Below are positions 5,957 through 13,167 of a DNA stretch of 13,167 nucleotides, in pieces. The notes under the pieces are model-generated. The model searched no databases. It worked only from the letters and a program-made list of their open reading frames with translations, and was not told the DNA's origin. Position numbers and translations under genes: made by a program. Every line of letters starts with the position of its first letter. Positions within the stretch are counted from its first letter, which is position 1. The DNA comes from an uncultured Methanobrevibacter sp. Lineage in GTDB: Archaea > Methanobacteriota > Methanobacteria > Methanobacteriales > Methanobacteriaceae. The DNA is taken from NCBI RefSeq assembly GCF_937906425.1, contig NZ_CALCYR010000242.1, positions 1-13,167 of the forward strand. The letters run 5' to 3'.

Positions 5957-8026
5957 ATGAATAAAAAGATTATATTATCCATCTTTTTAGTTTTATTAGT
6001 TGCTATATCTATTTCTGCAGTATCTGCTGCAGATGATGCTAATGCTACAGATGACTCAAGTAATGAAACTGTAGTTGCTGAACCTAAAACCATTGAAGTA
6101 ACAGGTGAAACAGCAGCAGACATTCAATCAGCAATTGATGAAGCTAATGATGGAGATACCATTTCATTAAAAGAAAATGGAGTTTATGATGTAAATGCTA
6201 CCAAGTTCAACCTTACCAAACAAGTTACCGTTAAAGGTAACAACGCTACCCTCAATGTAGATGGTGCAGGTCAAGGCGGAGCAGATGCTACTTTCATTGC
6301 AAACAAAGCTGGAACTGGATTTGAATGCATTACATTCATCAATACAAACGGACCAAAAACTTATGGAGAAAAAATTAGTGGAGTAGCAATTCAATTAGCT
6401 ATCGAAAACGGTACCGTAGACAACTGTAATTTCATTGACTTCAGCAGTGGAGTTTATGGAAGAGGTGCAGCTTTCTGTACTATTACAAATTCCTACTTCA
6501 ACGGATCTTCCACCTCAGTAACTAACGGTGGAGCAAAAGAATCCGGTACTAAAGCAGTCAACCTTATGGGATCTCACGACATTACCGTAACCGGCTGTAC
6601 TTTTGAAGGTCAAGTTCTTGACGGTATATCCATTGCAAGTAACTCTGGAAATAACATCATGACTGACAACACTTTCATTAACAACTGTTACGCAATCTAC
6701 TTCGGTGGAGCTTCCACCCAAGGATGTATCATTGCAAACAACAGTTTCATTAACTGTGGTTACTGTGAAGATGCTGAAGGTAACGTAATATTCAAAGACT
6801 TACCAGTACTCAGTACTCAAAAAGCAGCAAACGGATACCAAATTCTTGAAAACACCTTTGTTGCAAGAGAAGGATCTGTTCTTCTCAAAGCAGAATCCGG
6901 TAACACCGCTCACGGATACCCAAGTAAAATTGGTGACATTAACATTACCAATAACGTAATTACCGTAGCTGAAGGTGCAGATGCAGATTCCATTACCTTT
7001 GTTGCTCTCTTAAGTAACTCCGGTGCATTAAGCCCATACGCACCTATCGCTATTGTAAACAACACTATCGATTCCGGTGTAACTCCTGTAAGTGTATGGT
7101 ATGCTGACTGGGATGCTACAATAAAAGACAACGAAACCAACGCAACCACCAACATTGGTGTAATCATTGCTGCAGCAGACCCTGCTGCAACCGCTATCAG
7201 TGTTGTATCTGTTGCTACCGCTGATCAAAAAATCGTCATTGAATTAGCAGATGTAAATAAAGACCTCTTAGCAGGAAAAGTTATTGCTGCTACTTTAAAT
7301 GATGAAGAATTAGGTAATTTCACCACTGATGAAAACGGTCAAGTAACCATCGACGCAACTGCAGATGGTGTTTACGCTTTCGCATTTGCAGGTGAAGACA
7401 CTCTTGGTGCATCTGAAGCTTCCATTACTTTCACAAGTACTGCATCAGCTAAAAAAGTAAGTGTAGTTGTAGCTGAAAGCACTAACATTACCGCACCTAC
7501 TGTACCTGCTGAAAGAACTGGTGAATACTACACCTACCAATTAACTGATGAAGAAGGTAATCCTTTAGTAGAAAAAGAACTCAAGATCGGATTTAACGGA
7601 CACGTTTACAACGCAACCACCGATGAAAACGGTCAAGCTAAAACCCAAATCAACTTAGTTGCTGGTGGATACACCTTTGCAGTATGTTTCTTAGGTGACG
7701 ATGAATTCGAACCTTCCTTCGAAGCTGCAAAAGTAACTGTTGTAAAACAAACCGGTTCCTTAACCGCTCCTACCAAATCTTTCAAAGCTAGTGCAAGCAA
7801 AACCTTAACCACTACCTTTAAAGATGACAAAGGAAACCTTGTTGCTAACAAGAAAGTAACCTTTACCGTAAACGGTAAAACCTACACCGCAAAAACCAAT
7901 GCTAAAGGTGTAGCTAGTGTAAAAGTAACTTTAACTACTAAGAAAACTTACTCTTACACCGTTAAATACGCTGGAGACAACATCTTCAACGCTATTACCA
8001 AAACCGGTAAAATTACTGTAAAATAG
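5957..8026 (+). CDS. secreted adhesin-like protein, paralog of gene 2, codon-optimised
   Basis: A 689-residue extracellular protein. Residues 1-25 are a signal peptide ending SAVSAA before Asp26. A short acidic stretch is followed by a beta-helix (about 50-400) containing YFNGSS, ESGTKA, AIYFGGAS, GNTAHGYPS and VWYADW as in gene 2. Three Big_1-type Ig-like domains follow (about 410-495, 500-598 and 600-689). Cys267 and Cys270 form CGYC at the position of CGWC in gene 2. The last two domains are the most conserved between the paralogs (for example IGFNGHVYNAT and GGYTFAVCFLGDD). There is no transmembrane anchor. GGAG at 5945-5948, 8 nt before the ATG, supports the start. Codon use is distinct from the neighbours: AAC, ACC, TAC, GGT and GCT are frequent where gene 2 has AAT, ACA, TAT and GGA, as expected for a highly expressed gene. 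A major surface protein is plausible; function and ligand are unknown. Confidence 0.9.
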   Translation: MNKKIILSIFLVLLVAISISAVSAADDANATDDSSNETVVAEPKTIEVTGETAADIQSAIDEANDGDTISLKENGVYDVNATKFNLTKQVTVKGNNATLNVDGAGQGGADATFIANKAGTGFECITFINTNGPKTYGEKISGVAIQLAIENGTVDNCNFIDFSSGVYGRGAAFCTITNSYFNGSSTSVTNGGAKESGTKAVNLMGSHDITVTGCTFEGQVLDGISIASNSGNNIMTDNTFINNCYAIYFGGASTQGCIIANNSFINCGYCEDAEGNVIFKDLPVLSTQKAANGYQILENTFVAREGSVLLKAESGNTAHGYPSKIGDINITNNVITVAEGADADSITFVALLSNSGALSPYAPIAIVNNTIDSGVTPVSVWYADWDATIKDNETNATTNIGVIIAAADPAATAISVVSVATADQKIVIELADVNKDLLAGKVIAATLNDEELGNFTTDENGQVTIDATADGVYAFAFAGEDTLGASEASITFTSTASAKKVSVVVAESTNITAPTVPAERTGEYYTYQLTDEEGNPLVEKELKIGFNGHVYNATTDENGQAKTQINLVAGGYTFAVCFLGDDEFEPSFEAAKVTVVKQTGSLTAPTKSFKASASKTLTTTFKDDKGNLVANKKVTFTVNGKTYTAKTNAKGVASVKVTLTTKKTYSYTVKYAGDNIFNAITKTGKITVK

Positions 8027-8027
8027 A

Positions 8028-8085
8028 TAAATAGATTTTTTGAAAAGTAATTTTATTACTTTTCAATCCTTTTCTATTTATTTTT
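8028..8085 (+). terminator. two-tier hairpin terminator of gene 3
   Basis: Directly after the stop, TTGAAAAGTAA (8040-8050) pairs perfectly with TTACTTTTCAA (8056-8066) over a 5-nt loop. An outer 8-bp stem, TAAATAGA (8028-8035) with TCTATTTA (8073-8080), encloses it across a T-rich internal loop, and TTTTT follows at 8081. This is the most convincing intrinsic terminator in the window and implies that genes 3 and 4 are transcribed separately. Confidence 0.7.
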
Positions 8086-8100
8086 AAAAACAACTCTTTT

Positions 8101-8400
8101 TAACTAATTTAAAAAAAATAACTATTTTTAAACTCTTTTTAATAAAAATTTAAACCCTATATAACTAATTTAAAAAAAAAACAACTATTTTTAAACTCAT
8201 TTTAATAAAAATTTAAACCCTTTATAACTAATTAAAAAAAAATAACTAAATTAAAACTCTTTTTAATAAAAATTTAAACTCTTTTTTAAATAATTTTAAT
8301 AAATTTAAAAAAATAAGCAATTATAAACACTTTTTAACTGAATTAATTTAATTTGAAAAAACTAATTCTAAACTCTTAATTGAAACTTAAACTCTTTTTT
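8101..8400. repeat. 61-63 bp tandem repeat, three copies plus degenerate tail
   Basis: Units begin TAACTAATT at 8101, 8162 and 8225. Each runs through an A-tract, TAACTA or CAACTA, TTTAAACTC, TTTTTAATAAAAATTTAAAC and then CCT or TCT. A weaker fourth copy begins near 8290 (AATTTAAAAAAATAAGCAATTATAAACAC), and fragments such as AAACTCTT continue to about 8400. The array follows the gene 3 terminator and shares no obvious sequence with the 51-bp array after gene 2. No ORF is visible in it. Confidence 0.8.
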
Positions 8401-8682
8401 AAAAGGATTTTTTTAAAAAACTATCTAAAAAAATATATTTTTCTAAAAAAATAAAAATTAAAAAGTAGTAAAAAGTGTATAAAATAATAATACTTTTTTT
8501 CAAAAAGACTATAATATATTAAAAAAGAATATATTAACCTAATTCAAAATATTATATTATATTGAAATGAAAGCTTTGACATAATGTAAAGTTAATAATT
8601 TAAATTATAAGAAATCATGAAATTGATTTCAATTAATCAAAATAATAAAATTAATTTATAGGACATAAAAAAGGGAGATAAA
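8401..8682 (+). promoter_or_regulatory. upstream region of gene 4 with candidate TATA boxes
   Basis: Possible TATA boxes lie at 8509-8522 (ACTATAATATATTA) and 8551-8562 (ATTATATTATAT); the first would give a leader of about 135 nt. TTGACATAATGTAA at 8576-8589 resembles the reverse complement of the CG-containing element before genes 2 and 3. The region is otherwise A+T-rich filler without a gene. Which box is used cannot be decided by reading. Confidence 0.35.
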
Positions 8683-11600
8683 ATGAAGAATAAAAAGATT
8701 ATATTAATTTCATTGCTCTTTATTTTAGCTATAATCAGTATAGGTTCAGTTGTAGCTGCAGACAATGATGAAATTAATATTATTGATGAAGATTCATCAA
8801 TTATTACAGATGATATTGTCAGTACAGATATCACAAATGATTTAGAAAGTAATGATACAAATAATATAAATTCCAATAATTTAGAAAGTGCAGACACTAA
8901 TCTAAATTCCAATGATTTAGAAAGTGCAGACACTAATAATCCAAATTCCAATGATTTGGAAAATAATAATTTAGAAATAGCAAAGGATTTAAAAACCAAT
9001 AAAAATTCCTTAAAGTCAAATAAGGTCTCTTCAACAATCACTGTAGACGGAAGTGCATACAACCAGATGTCCACTCCAAGCATTCAAAATGCCATAGACA
9101 GTGCAAGTGCTGGAGATACAATCATAATTACAGGAACAAGTTATGTTCACTGCCACTTCATCGTAGACAAGCAATTAACAATTATTAGTGAAGTTGGAAC
9201 AGTAATGACACCTTGTCCATCAAATACAAGAGGCTCAGGATCTCACGGACTATTCTACTTCAGCCCAGATGCCAGCGGATCTGTCCTTATGGGATTCACA
9301 TTAAACAATGACTTAGGGGATGAGGACGACTATGGAGCATTTATAAGAGGGGCTGAGAATGTCCAAATCATCAATTGTACCGCAAGTGTAAGTGATGGGG
9401 ACGCAGTCAGAATAGAAAATGCTAAAAACATTGCGGTGACAAATTCCACATTGACCAATTCAAATATAGGAGTCAGAATCATATGCTCTGAAAAAACCAC
9501 AATCAAAGAGAATAACATTAGCTATAACAAGCTTACAGGAGTTCTTGTTGGCGATGGGAATCTCAACACAACAATCATGGACAACAACATCACATACAAC
9601 AAGGCAACAGGAATCAACATGAGTTCCGGAGACTATGTCTATGTCTTAAGCAACATGATTGCATTCAATCAAAACCCAAGTACAAGCAGCGGTTCTGGAG
9701 TTTATGTAAACTCAAACATAACAAAAATCGAAATAAAGGGAAACTACATAAGGCAAAATGGACAATATGGTGTCCTTAACGACTACCGTGCAAGAAACAT
9801 GGATGCAAGCAAGGGTGCAGAAAAATTAGAAACAATAGAAAACAACTATTTCATGGGCCACACTGAAAGACTGGCATACCATATACAATACAGCAGCTAT
9901 AACGGCGGACCATTTATCTACGATGCAGATAATGACTTATATATCTTTGTAGGAGAAGGAAAGGGTAACTGGGACATTGGAAAAACCGTTGTTTACCTTG
10001 GATACACCTACTATATAGATGAAACCATTTGTGGAGCCACCCTTTACAAGGCACCTAATACAGCTTGGGGAAGTGACAACTACAAGTTAAAGCTAAGTGA
10101 GATTACAGAGGATGACAAGGGAGTCTATTCAGTCTCAATCCTAGACAACAATGGCAAGATTGCAAGTGATTTAAGCTCAATCTATGTGACATTCTACCTC
10201 AACAAGAACAATTCAAATGCCACTCCTCAAGATGGTGACGTATACAGAACAGTATTGATGAAAAACGGAACTGCAACTGCAGATTTCCGTGATGAGGACT
10301 TCCTAGAAACTGGAAACACAATAATTGCAAGTTTCCCAGGTATGTTTGAACTTTATACAATCAATCCCTATGTTAAATTCAATGTTCCGGATGAGGACAT
10401 TCCAGGAACCTACAGCGACACAGAAATGATTGTATCAGATACCATCCTTGTTCCATCCTCAGGAGATAAGCTCCTTGCAAAACTTGTGGACAAACGCGGA
10501 AATCCTGTTGTTAACAGAACAGTCACATTCAAGATTGATGGACTAAGCAAAAGCTATACAAAAACAACAGACGAAAACGGAACAGCATTCATTACAATCA
10601 ATCTGGCAAAGCAAAAAACATACAAATACACAGTGAGCTTTGATGGTGATGAAAACTACAACAAGAGTATGGCCACTGCAAATCTGATTATCGCAAAGCA
10701 AAGTCCTCAGATTATAAGCTCAAACATGGCTCTTTTACCTGCTTCAGGGGAAAGGTTCATTATCACATTAAAGGATCTTAACAATAAGCCAATTGCCAAT
10801 AAGACTGTCAAATTTACAATCTCATCAAAAACCTATACAAAAACAACAGACGAAAAGGGAACAGCATTCCTCACAATCAATCTTGTCAAAGAGAAAAGTT
10901 ATGCAATGACAATCCAATCCCCTGCAACAAGCCAATATAAGTCTGTCACAAAATCAAATGTGGTCATAATCAAGACAGGAGCAAATCAAACCAAGATTTC
11001 CGCTTCAGACATGAGCCTAAAGCCAAGGGCAGGTGAAAAATTCATTGCAATCCTTAGCGACAAAAATGGAAATCCGCTTGCAAACAAGACAGTGACATTT
11101 ACAGTCTCATCAAAGACCTATACAAAAACAACAGACGAAAACGGGACAGCATTCCTCACAATCAATCTGGTTAGGGAAAAAACTTATTCCCTCACAACAA
11201 AGTTCTATGGGGATGAGATCTACAGCTCTGCAAGTCTTGTCTCAAAAATAAAAATCGGAAAGGAAAGCTATAATCTTGAAACTTATGACAGAACATACAT
11301 TTCAAGAGCAGGACAACTGTTTACTGCAAAATTGACCAATTCCAAAGGAGAAGCTATAAGCGGTGCCAAAATAAGCTTTACAGTTTCCTCAAAAACCTAT
11401 AACAAGACTACTGATGATGAGGGAATTGCCACATTGACAATCAATTTGGTAAGAAAGACAAGCTATAAAATCAGCAGCAAATTTGCAGGTGACAGCAGCT
11501 CTCTTGCAATAAGCAAGTCCAATACAATCAGGATTACTGATGAGATTGAAAAATCCTATGTTGACAAGAATCTTGGAAATGCTGAAATTCAGAGAATCAT

Positions 11601-12903
11601 TGATGAGGCAAAGGAAAACTATGACGTTGAATTCCTTGGAGCTTCCTACGACGACATAAATCTGACAGTAAACAAGAGCCTTGCAATCTATACAAATTCA
11701 AACTCCACACTGAATGGAAAGGATGGGGCAAGCGTATTTACAATAAACAATCTTGATTTGGCAAGCATATCATTCTTCAACATTAATCCAAACTCCGCTA
11801 CAGCTGAAGGAAATGGAATAGTCATCAATAATTCCAAAGAGGTGGCAATCAACAAAAACACCATTAAAAACAGCTTGGATTCAAGTAAAATGGATGACTA
11901 CAATAATGGAAGTACAATCCTGCCGGGATATGGAATCTGGATAATAAACAGTGAAAATACGCTTATAGACGAAAACAGCATCAGTTCATTTGAAAGCGGA
12001 ATCTACTTTGAAGACTCAGACAGTACAGTAATGAGATCAAATACAATAAGTGAAAACAATTATGGTATCAAATCAGGATTTGGAAATGAAAACACTGAAA
12101 TCATTGGCAATACAATAATTGACAATATCGGATGGTATACAGAAGAGGTTCCTGAAGGACCAAGAGGATATGGTATTTTCCTCAACAATTCTGCAGTAAA
12201 CATAAGCATAAATGAAAACAATGTAAGCAACAACTACATAGGCATTTCAATTGATGCAAACAACAGTACTGGAATCATTATCACAAGCAATCTGATTGCA
12301 GACAATTCATTGGAGGGAATCAGATTCAATGAAGGATATGACTTGGCTTTAAATGTAGTTGAACCTATTGTTACAGACAATGCAATCTATAGAAATGCAG
12401 AAGGTCCAAGCCTAATGATTTTAGGTGAAATGAGTGCAAATCCAAATGGCATCTATGGTGCTGGAGAATGGAATGACAGCCTCAAGCTTTCAATTGGTCC
12501 AAATTGGTATGGAGTAAACAATCTTAGAACCTGGGACAATGCAACTGGAATTGTAGGAGTTGGAACAATGTGTCCAAGAATCAAAACCACTACAATCCAA
12601 TTTACAAGCCTTGAGTCAGAAAGTCCTGGAAGCTATAAGATAAACTTCTACAAGAATGGAGAATTGGCAAAATCACTTGCAAAATTCGACATTTACGCTA
12701 CAATCAATAGGGGAACAGAAAGTCAGGAAGAAGTTCATTTCTGGATTGAAAATGGAACAGGAAGCTTTAGTTTCAACAAGGAAAACTACATAGGAGGCAA
12801 TAACAAAATTGAAATTTCAGTCGGATCTTTGATTCATGTTATTGACAGATTATATTCAGTAGTTTACACTTATGAAGTTCCTGAAAGTGAAATTCCGGCT
12901 TAA
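8683..12903 (+). CDS. large adhesin-like protein, two beta-helices flanking four Ig repeats
   Basis: A 1406-residue secreted protein. Residues 1-26 are a signal peptide (KNKK, hydrophobic core, SVVAA before Asp). Residues 27-115 are an Asn/Asp/Ser stalk with 12-13 residue repeats around DLESADTN. Beta-helix 1 spans about 125-470, starting with the typical entry IQNAIDSASAGDTI. An Ig-like domain (about 470-572) ends in VPDEDIPG. Four Big_1-type domains of 93-95 residues follow (about 578-953; signature KTYTKTTDENGTAFLTINL). Beta-helix 2 (about 960-1290) ends in IGPNWYG, and a second Ig-like domain (about 1300-1394) ends in VPESEIPA. The protein stops at the point where module 1 continues into the Ig repeats, with no transmembrane helix or wall-binding domain. 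The codons after the stop stay in phase with a CAA-rich repeat, suggesting a lost C-terminal tail. GGGAG at 8673-8677 sets the start. Codons are of the ordinary A/T-ending type. The function is probably an adhesin or surface fibre; the ligand is unknown. Confidence 0.88.
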   Translation: MKNKKIILISLLFILAIISIGSVVAADNDEINIIDEDSSIITDDIVSTDITNDLESNDTNNINSNNLESADTNLNSNDLESADTNNPNSNDLENNNLEIAKDLKTNKNSLKSNKVSSTITVDGSAYNQMSTPSIQNAIDSASAGDTIIITGTSYVHCHFIVDKQLTIISEVGTVMTPCPSNTRGSGSHGLFYFSPDASGSVLMGFTLNNDLGDEDDYGAFIRGAENVQIINCTASVSDGDAVRIENAKNIAVTNSTLTNSNIGVRIICSEKTTIKENNISYNKLTGVLVGDGNLNTTIMDNNITYNKATGINMSSGDYVYVLSNMIAFNQNPSTSSGSGVYVNSNITKIEIKGNYIRQNGQYGVLNDYRARNMDASKGAEKLETIENNYFMGHTERLAYHIQYSSYNGGPFIYDADNDLYIFVGEGKGNWDIGKTVVYLGYTYYIDETICGATLYKAPNTAWGSDNYKLKLSEITEDDKGVYSVSILDNNGKIASDLSSIYVTFYLNKNNSNATPQDGDVYRTVLMKNGTATADFRDEDFLETGNTIIASFPGMFELYTINPYVKFNVPDEDIPGTYSDTEMIVSDTILVPSSGDKLLAKLVDKRGNPVVNRTVTFKIDGLSKSYTKTTDENGTAFITINLAKQKTYKYTVSFDGDENYNKSMATANLIIAKQSPQIISSNMALLPASGERFIITLKDLNNKPIANKTVKFTISSKTYTKTTDEKGTAFLTINLVKEKSYAMTIQSPATSQYKSVTKSNVVIIKTGANQTKISASDMSLKPRAGEKFIAILSDKNGNPLANKTVTFTVSSKTYTKTTDENGTAFLTINLVREKTYSLTTKFYGDEIYSSASLVSKIKIGKESYNLETYDRTYISRAGQLFTAKLTNSKGEAISGAKISFTVSSKTYNKTTDDEGIATLTINLVRKTSYKISSKFAGDSSSLAISKSNTIRITDEIEKSYVDKNLGNAEIQRIIDEAKENYDVEFLGASYDDINLTVNKSLAIYTNSNSTLNGKDGASVFTINNLDLASISFFNINPNSATAEGNGIVINNSKEVAINKNTIKNSLDSSKMDDYNNGSTILPGYGIWIINSENTLIDENSISSFESGIYFEDSDSTVMRSNTISENNYGIKSGFGNENTEIIGNTIIDNIGWYTEEVPEGPRGYGIFLNNSAVNISINENNVSNNYIGISIDANNSTGIIITSNLIADNSLEGIRFNEGYDLALNVVEPIVTDNAIYRNAEGPSLMILGEMSANPNGIYGAGEWNDSLKLSIGPNWYGVNNLRTWDNATGIVGVGTMCPRIKTTTIQFTSLESESPGSYKINFYKNGELAKSLAKFDIYATINRGTESQEEVHFWIENGTGSFSFNKENYIGGNNKIEISVGSLIHVIDRLYSVVYTYEVPESEIPA
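8836..8970 (+). repeat. 36-39 bp coding repeat in the gene 4 stalk
   Basis: AATTCCAATGATTTAGAAAG and the following bases recur from 8869, 8905 and 8944, with an older divergent copy before them (from about 8836). Periods are 36 and 39 bp, whole codons, encoding NSNDLESADTN-type units of 12-13 residues. The near identity of the middle copies at DNA level indicates recent duplication. Length changes here would alter stalk length without breaking the frame. Confidence 0.8.
10435..11540 (+). repeat. four tandem Ig-domain coding repeats in gene 4
   Basis: Equivalent points (the codon before CTATACAA or CTATAACAA) lie at 10552, 10831, 11116 and 11395, giving spacings of 279, 285 and 279 bp, or 93-95 codons. 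Around ACAAAAACAACAGACGAAAA the first three copies are almost identical at DNA level, while the fourth is more diverged. This fits serial duplication or gene conversion among Big_1-type domains. Confidence 0.88.
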
Positions 12904-12915
12904 ACAAATAATAAA

Positions 12916-12975
12916 CAACAACAAACAAATCAACAACAAACAAATCAACAACAAACAAATTAACAACAAACAAAT
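12916..12975 (+). repeat. 15-bp repeat in phase with gene 4, after its stop
   Basis: Four copies of CAACAACAAACAAAT start at 12916, 12931, 12946 and 12961; the last begins TAA instead of CAA. The unit is five codons (Gln-Gln-Gln-Thr-Asn) and is in the same frame as gene 4, beginning four codons after its TAA. This looks like a former low-complexity C-terminal coding tract now outside the reading frame end. Read on, the frame passes a Lys/Asn-rich run to a TAA at 13015. Confidence 0.85.
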
Positions 12976-13042
12976 AAAAAAAACAACAAACCAAAAAACA
13001 AAAAAAACAAAAAATAAATAAAATAAAAAAAAACATTATTCT

Positions 13043-13087
13043 TTAAAATGAGATTCATATGAATTTCATTTTAATTTCCCTTTTTTT
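13043..13087 (+). terminator. long inverted repeat plus T-run, terminator of gene 4
   Basis: TTAAAATGAGATTCAT (13043-13058) is followed at once by ATGAATTTCATTTTAA (13059-13074). The arms are complementary at 15 of 16 positions and the odd pair is a G-U in RNA. TTTCCC and seven Ts follow (to 13087). It lies about 140 nt after the gene 4 stop and 26 nt after the end of the extended frame, so it could terminate either the present or an originally longer gene. Its near-perfect symmetry means it could also act on the other strand. Confidence 0.6.
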
Positions 13088-13167
13088 AATTATTAAAAAT
13101 TTATTTTTTTAGTATAGTTTCGGACATAAAAATTTTTAGTTATTTGTTATAAATTTTTTTATCCAAT
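13088..13167. other. A+T-rich right edge, nothing recognised
   Basis: Short A+T-rich sequence after the terminator. A TATAAATTTTTTTA stretch near the edge could be promoter-like for a gene beyond the window, but too little is present to judge. Confidence 0.3.

Noticed and set aside
6910..7228. Minus-strand frames of 66-85 residues inside gene 3
   Set aside because: They are antisense shadows of a well-supported gene, with no ribosome binding site and no recognisable product.
12839..13036. Minus-strand hydrophobic 65-residue reading frame at the gene 4 end
   Set aside because: Its LFVVD repeats are the reverse reading of the CAACAACAAACAAAT repeat and poly-A runs, and it overlaps the gene 4 end. 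The apparent membrane protein is a composition artefact.
13118..13132. GGACATAAAAA shared between the right edge and the region just before gene 4 (8661-8671)
   Set aside because: An 11-base match in A+T-rich DNA with no flanking similarity is readily explained by chance.

Overview
The window looks like part of a methanogenic archaeon of the Methanobacteriales, most likely a gut or rumen Methanobrevibacter (genus inferred, not proven). The DNA is extremely A+T rich, ribosome binding sites are of the GGAGGTGA type, and TATA-like boxes lie upstream of long leaders. All four genes encode large secreted surface proteins of the adhesin-like protein (ALP) class that is expanded in these organisms. 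No housekeeping gene, RNA gene, insertion sequence or CRISPR array is visible.

Layout. Gene 1 (131-2164, minus) is a 677-residue membrane-anchored ALP: signal peptide, Ser/Asp-rich stalk, parallel beta-helix, Ig-like module, Gly/Ser-rich linker and C-terminal transmembrane helix. A divergent A+T-rich spacer of about 670 bp separates it from gene 2 (2833-4953, plus). Genes 2 and 3 (5957-8026, plus) are tandem paralogs with the same plan: signal peptide, one beta-helix with a conserved CG[WY]C motif, and three C-terminal Ig-like (Big_1-type) domains, with no transmembrane anchor. Gene 4 (8683-12903, plus) is a 1406-residue ALP with two beta-helix plus Ig modules flanking four tandem Ig-like repeats. 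It ends abruptly just before an in-frame CAA-rich repeat.

Signals between the genes. Genes 2 and 3 share a 21-bp promoter-region element that matches at 19 positions and includes the TATA box. Gene 3 uses C-ending and GGT/ACC/AAC codons much more than gene 2, which suggests strong expression. Each gene has a hairpin or U-tract terminator candidate downstream. Each is also followed on its 3' side by its own unrelated tandem repeat array: 10/18 bp after gene 1, 51 bp after gene 2, about 61-63 bp after gene 3 and 15 bp after gene 4. This repeated arrangement is the most unusual structural feature here.

The four genes appear to be separate transcription units producing a set of surface fibres or adhesins. 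Ligands cannot be read from the sequence. Genus, expression level, anchoring of genes 2-4 and the role of the arrays are inferences.
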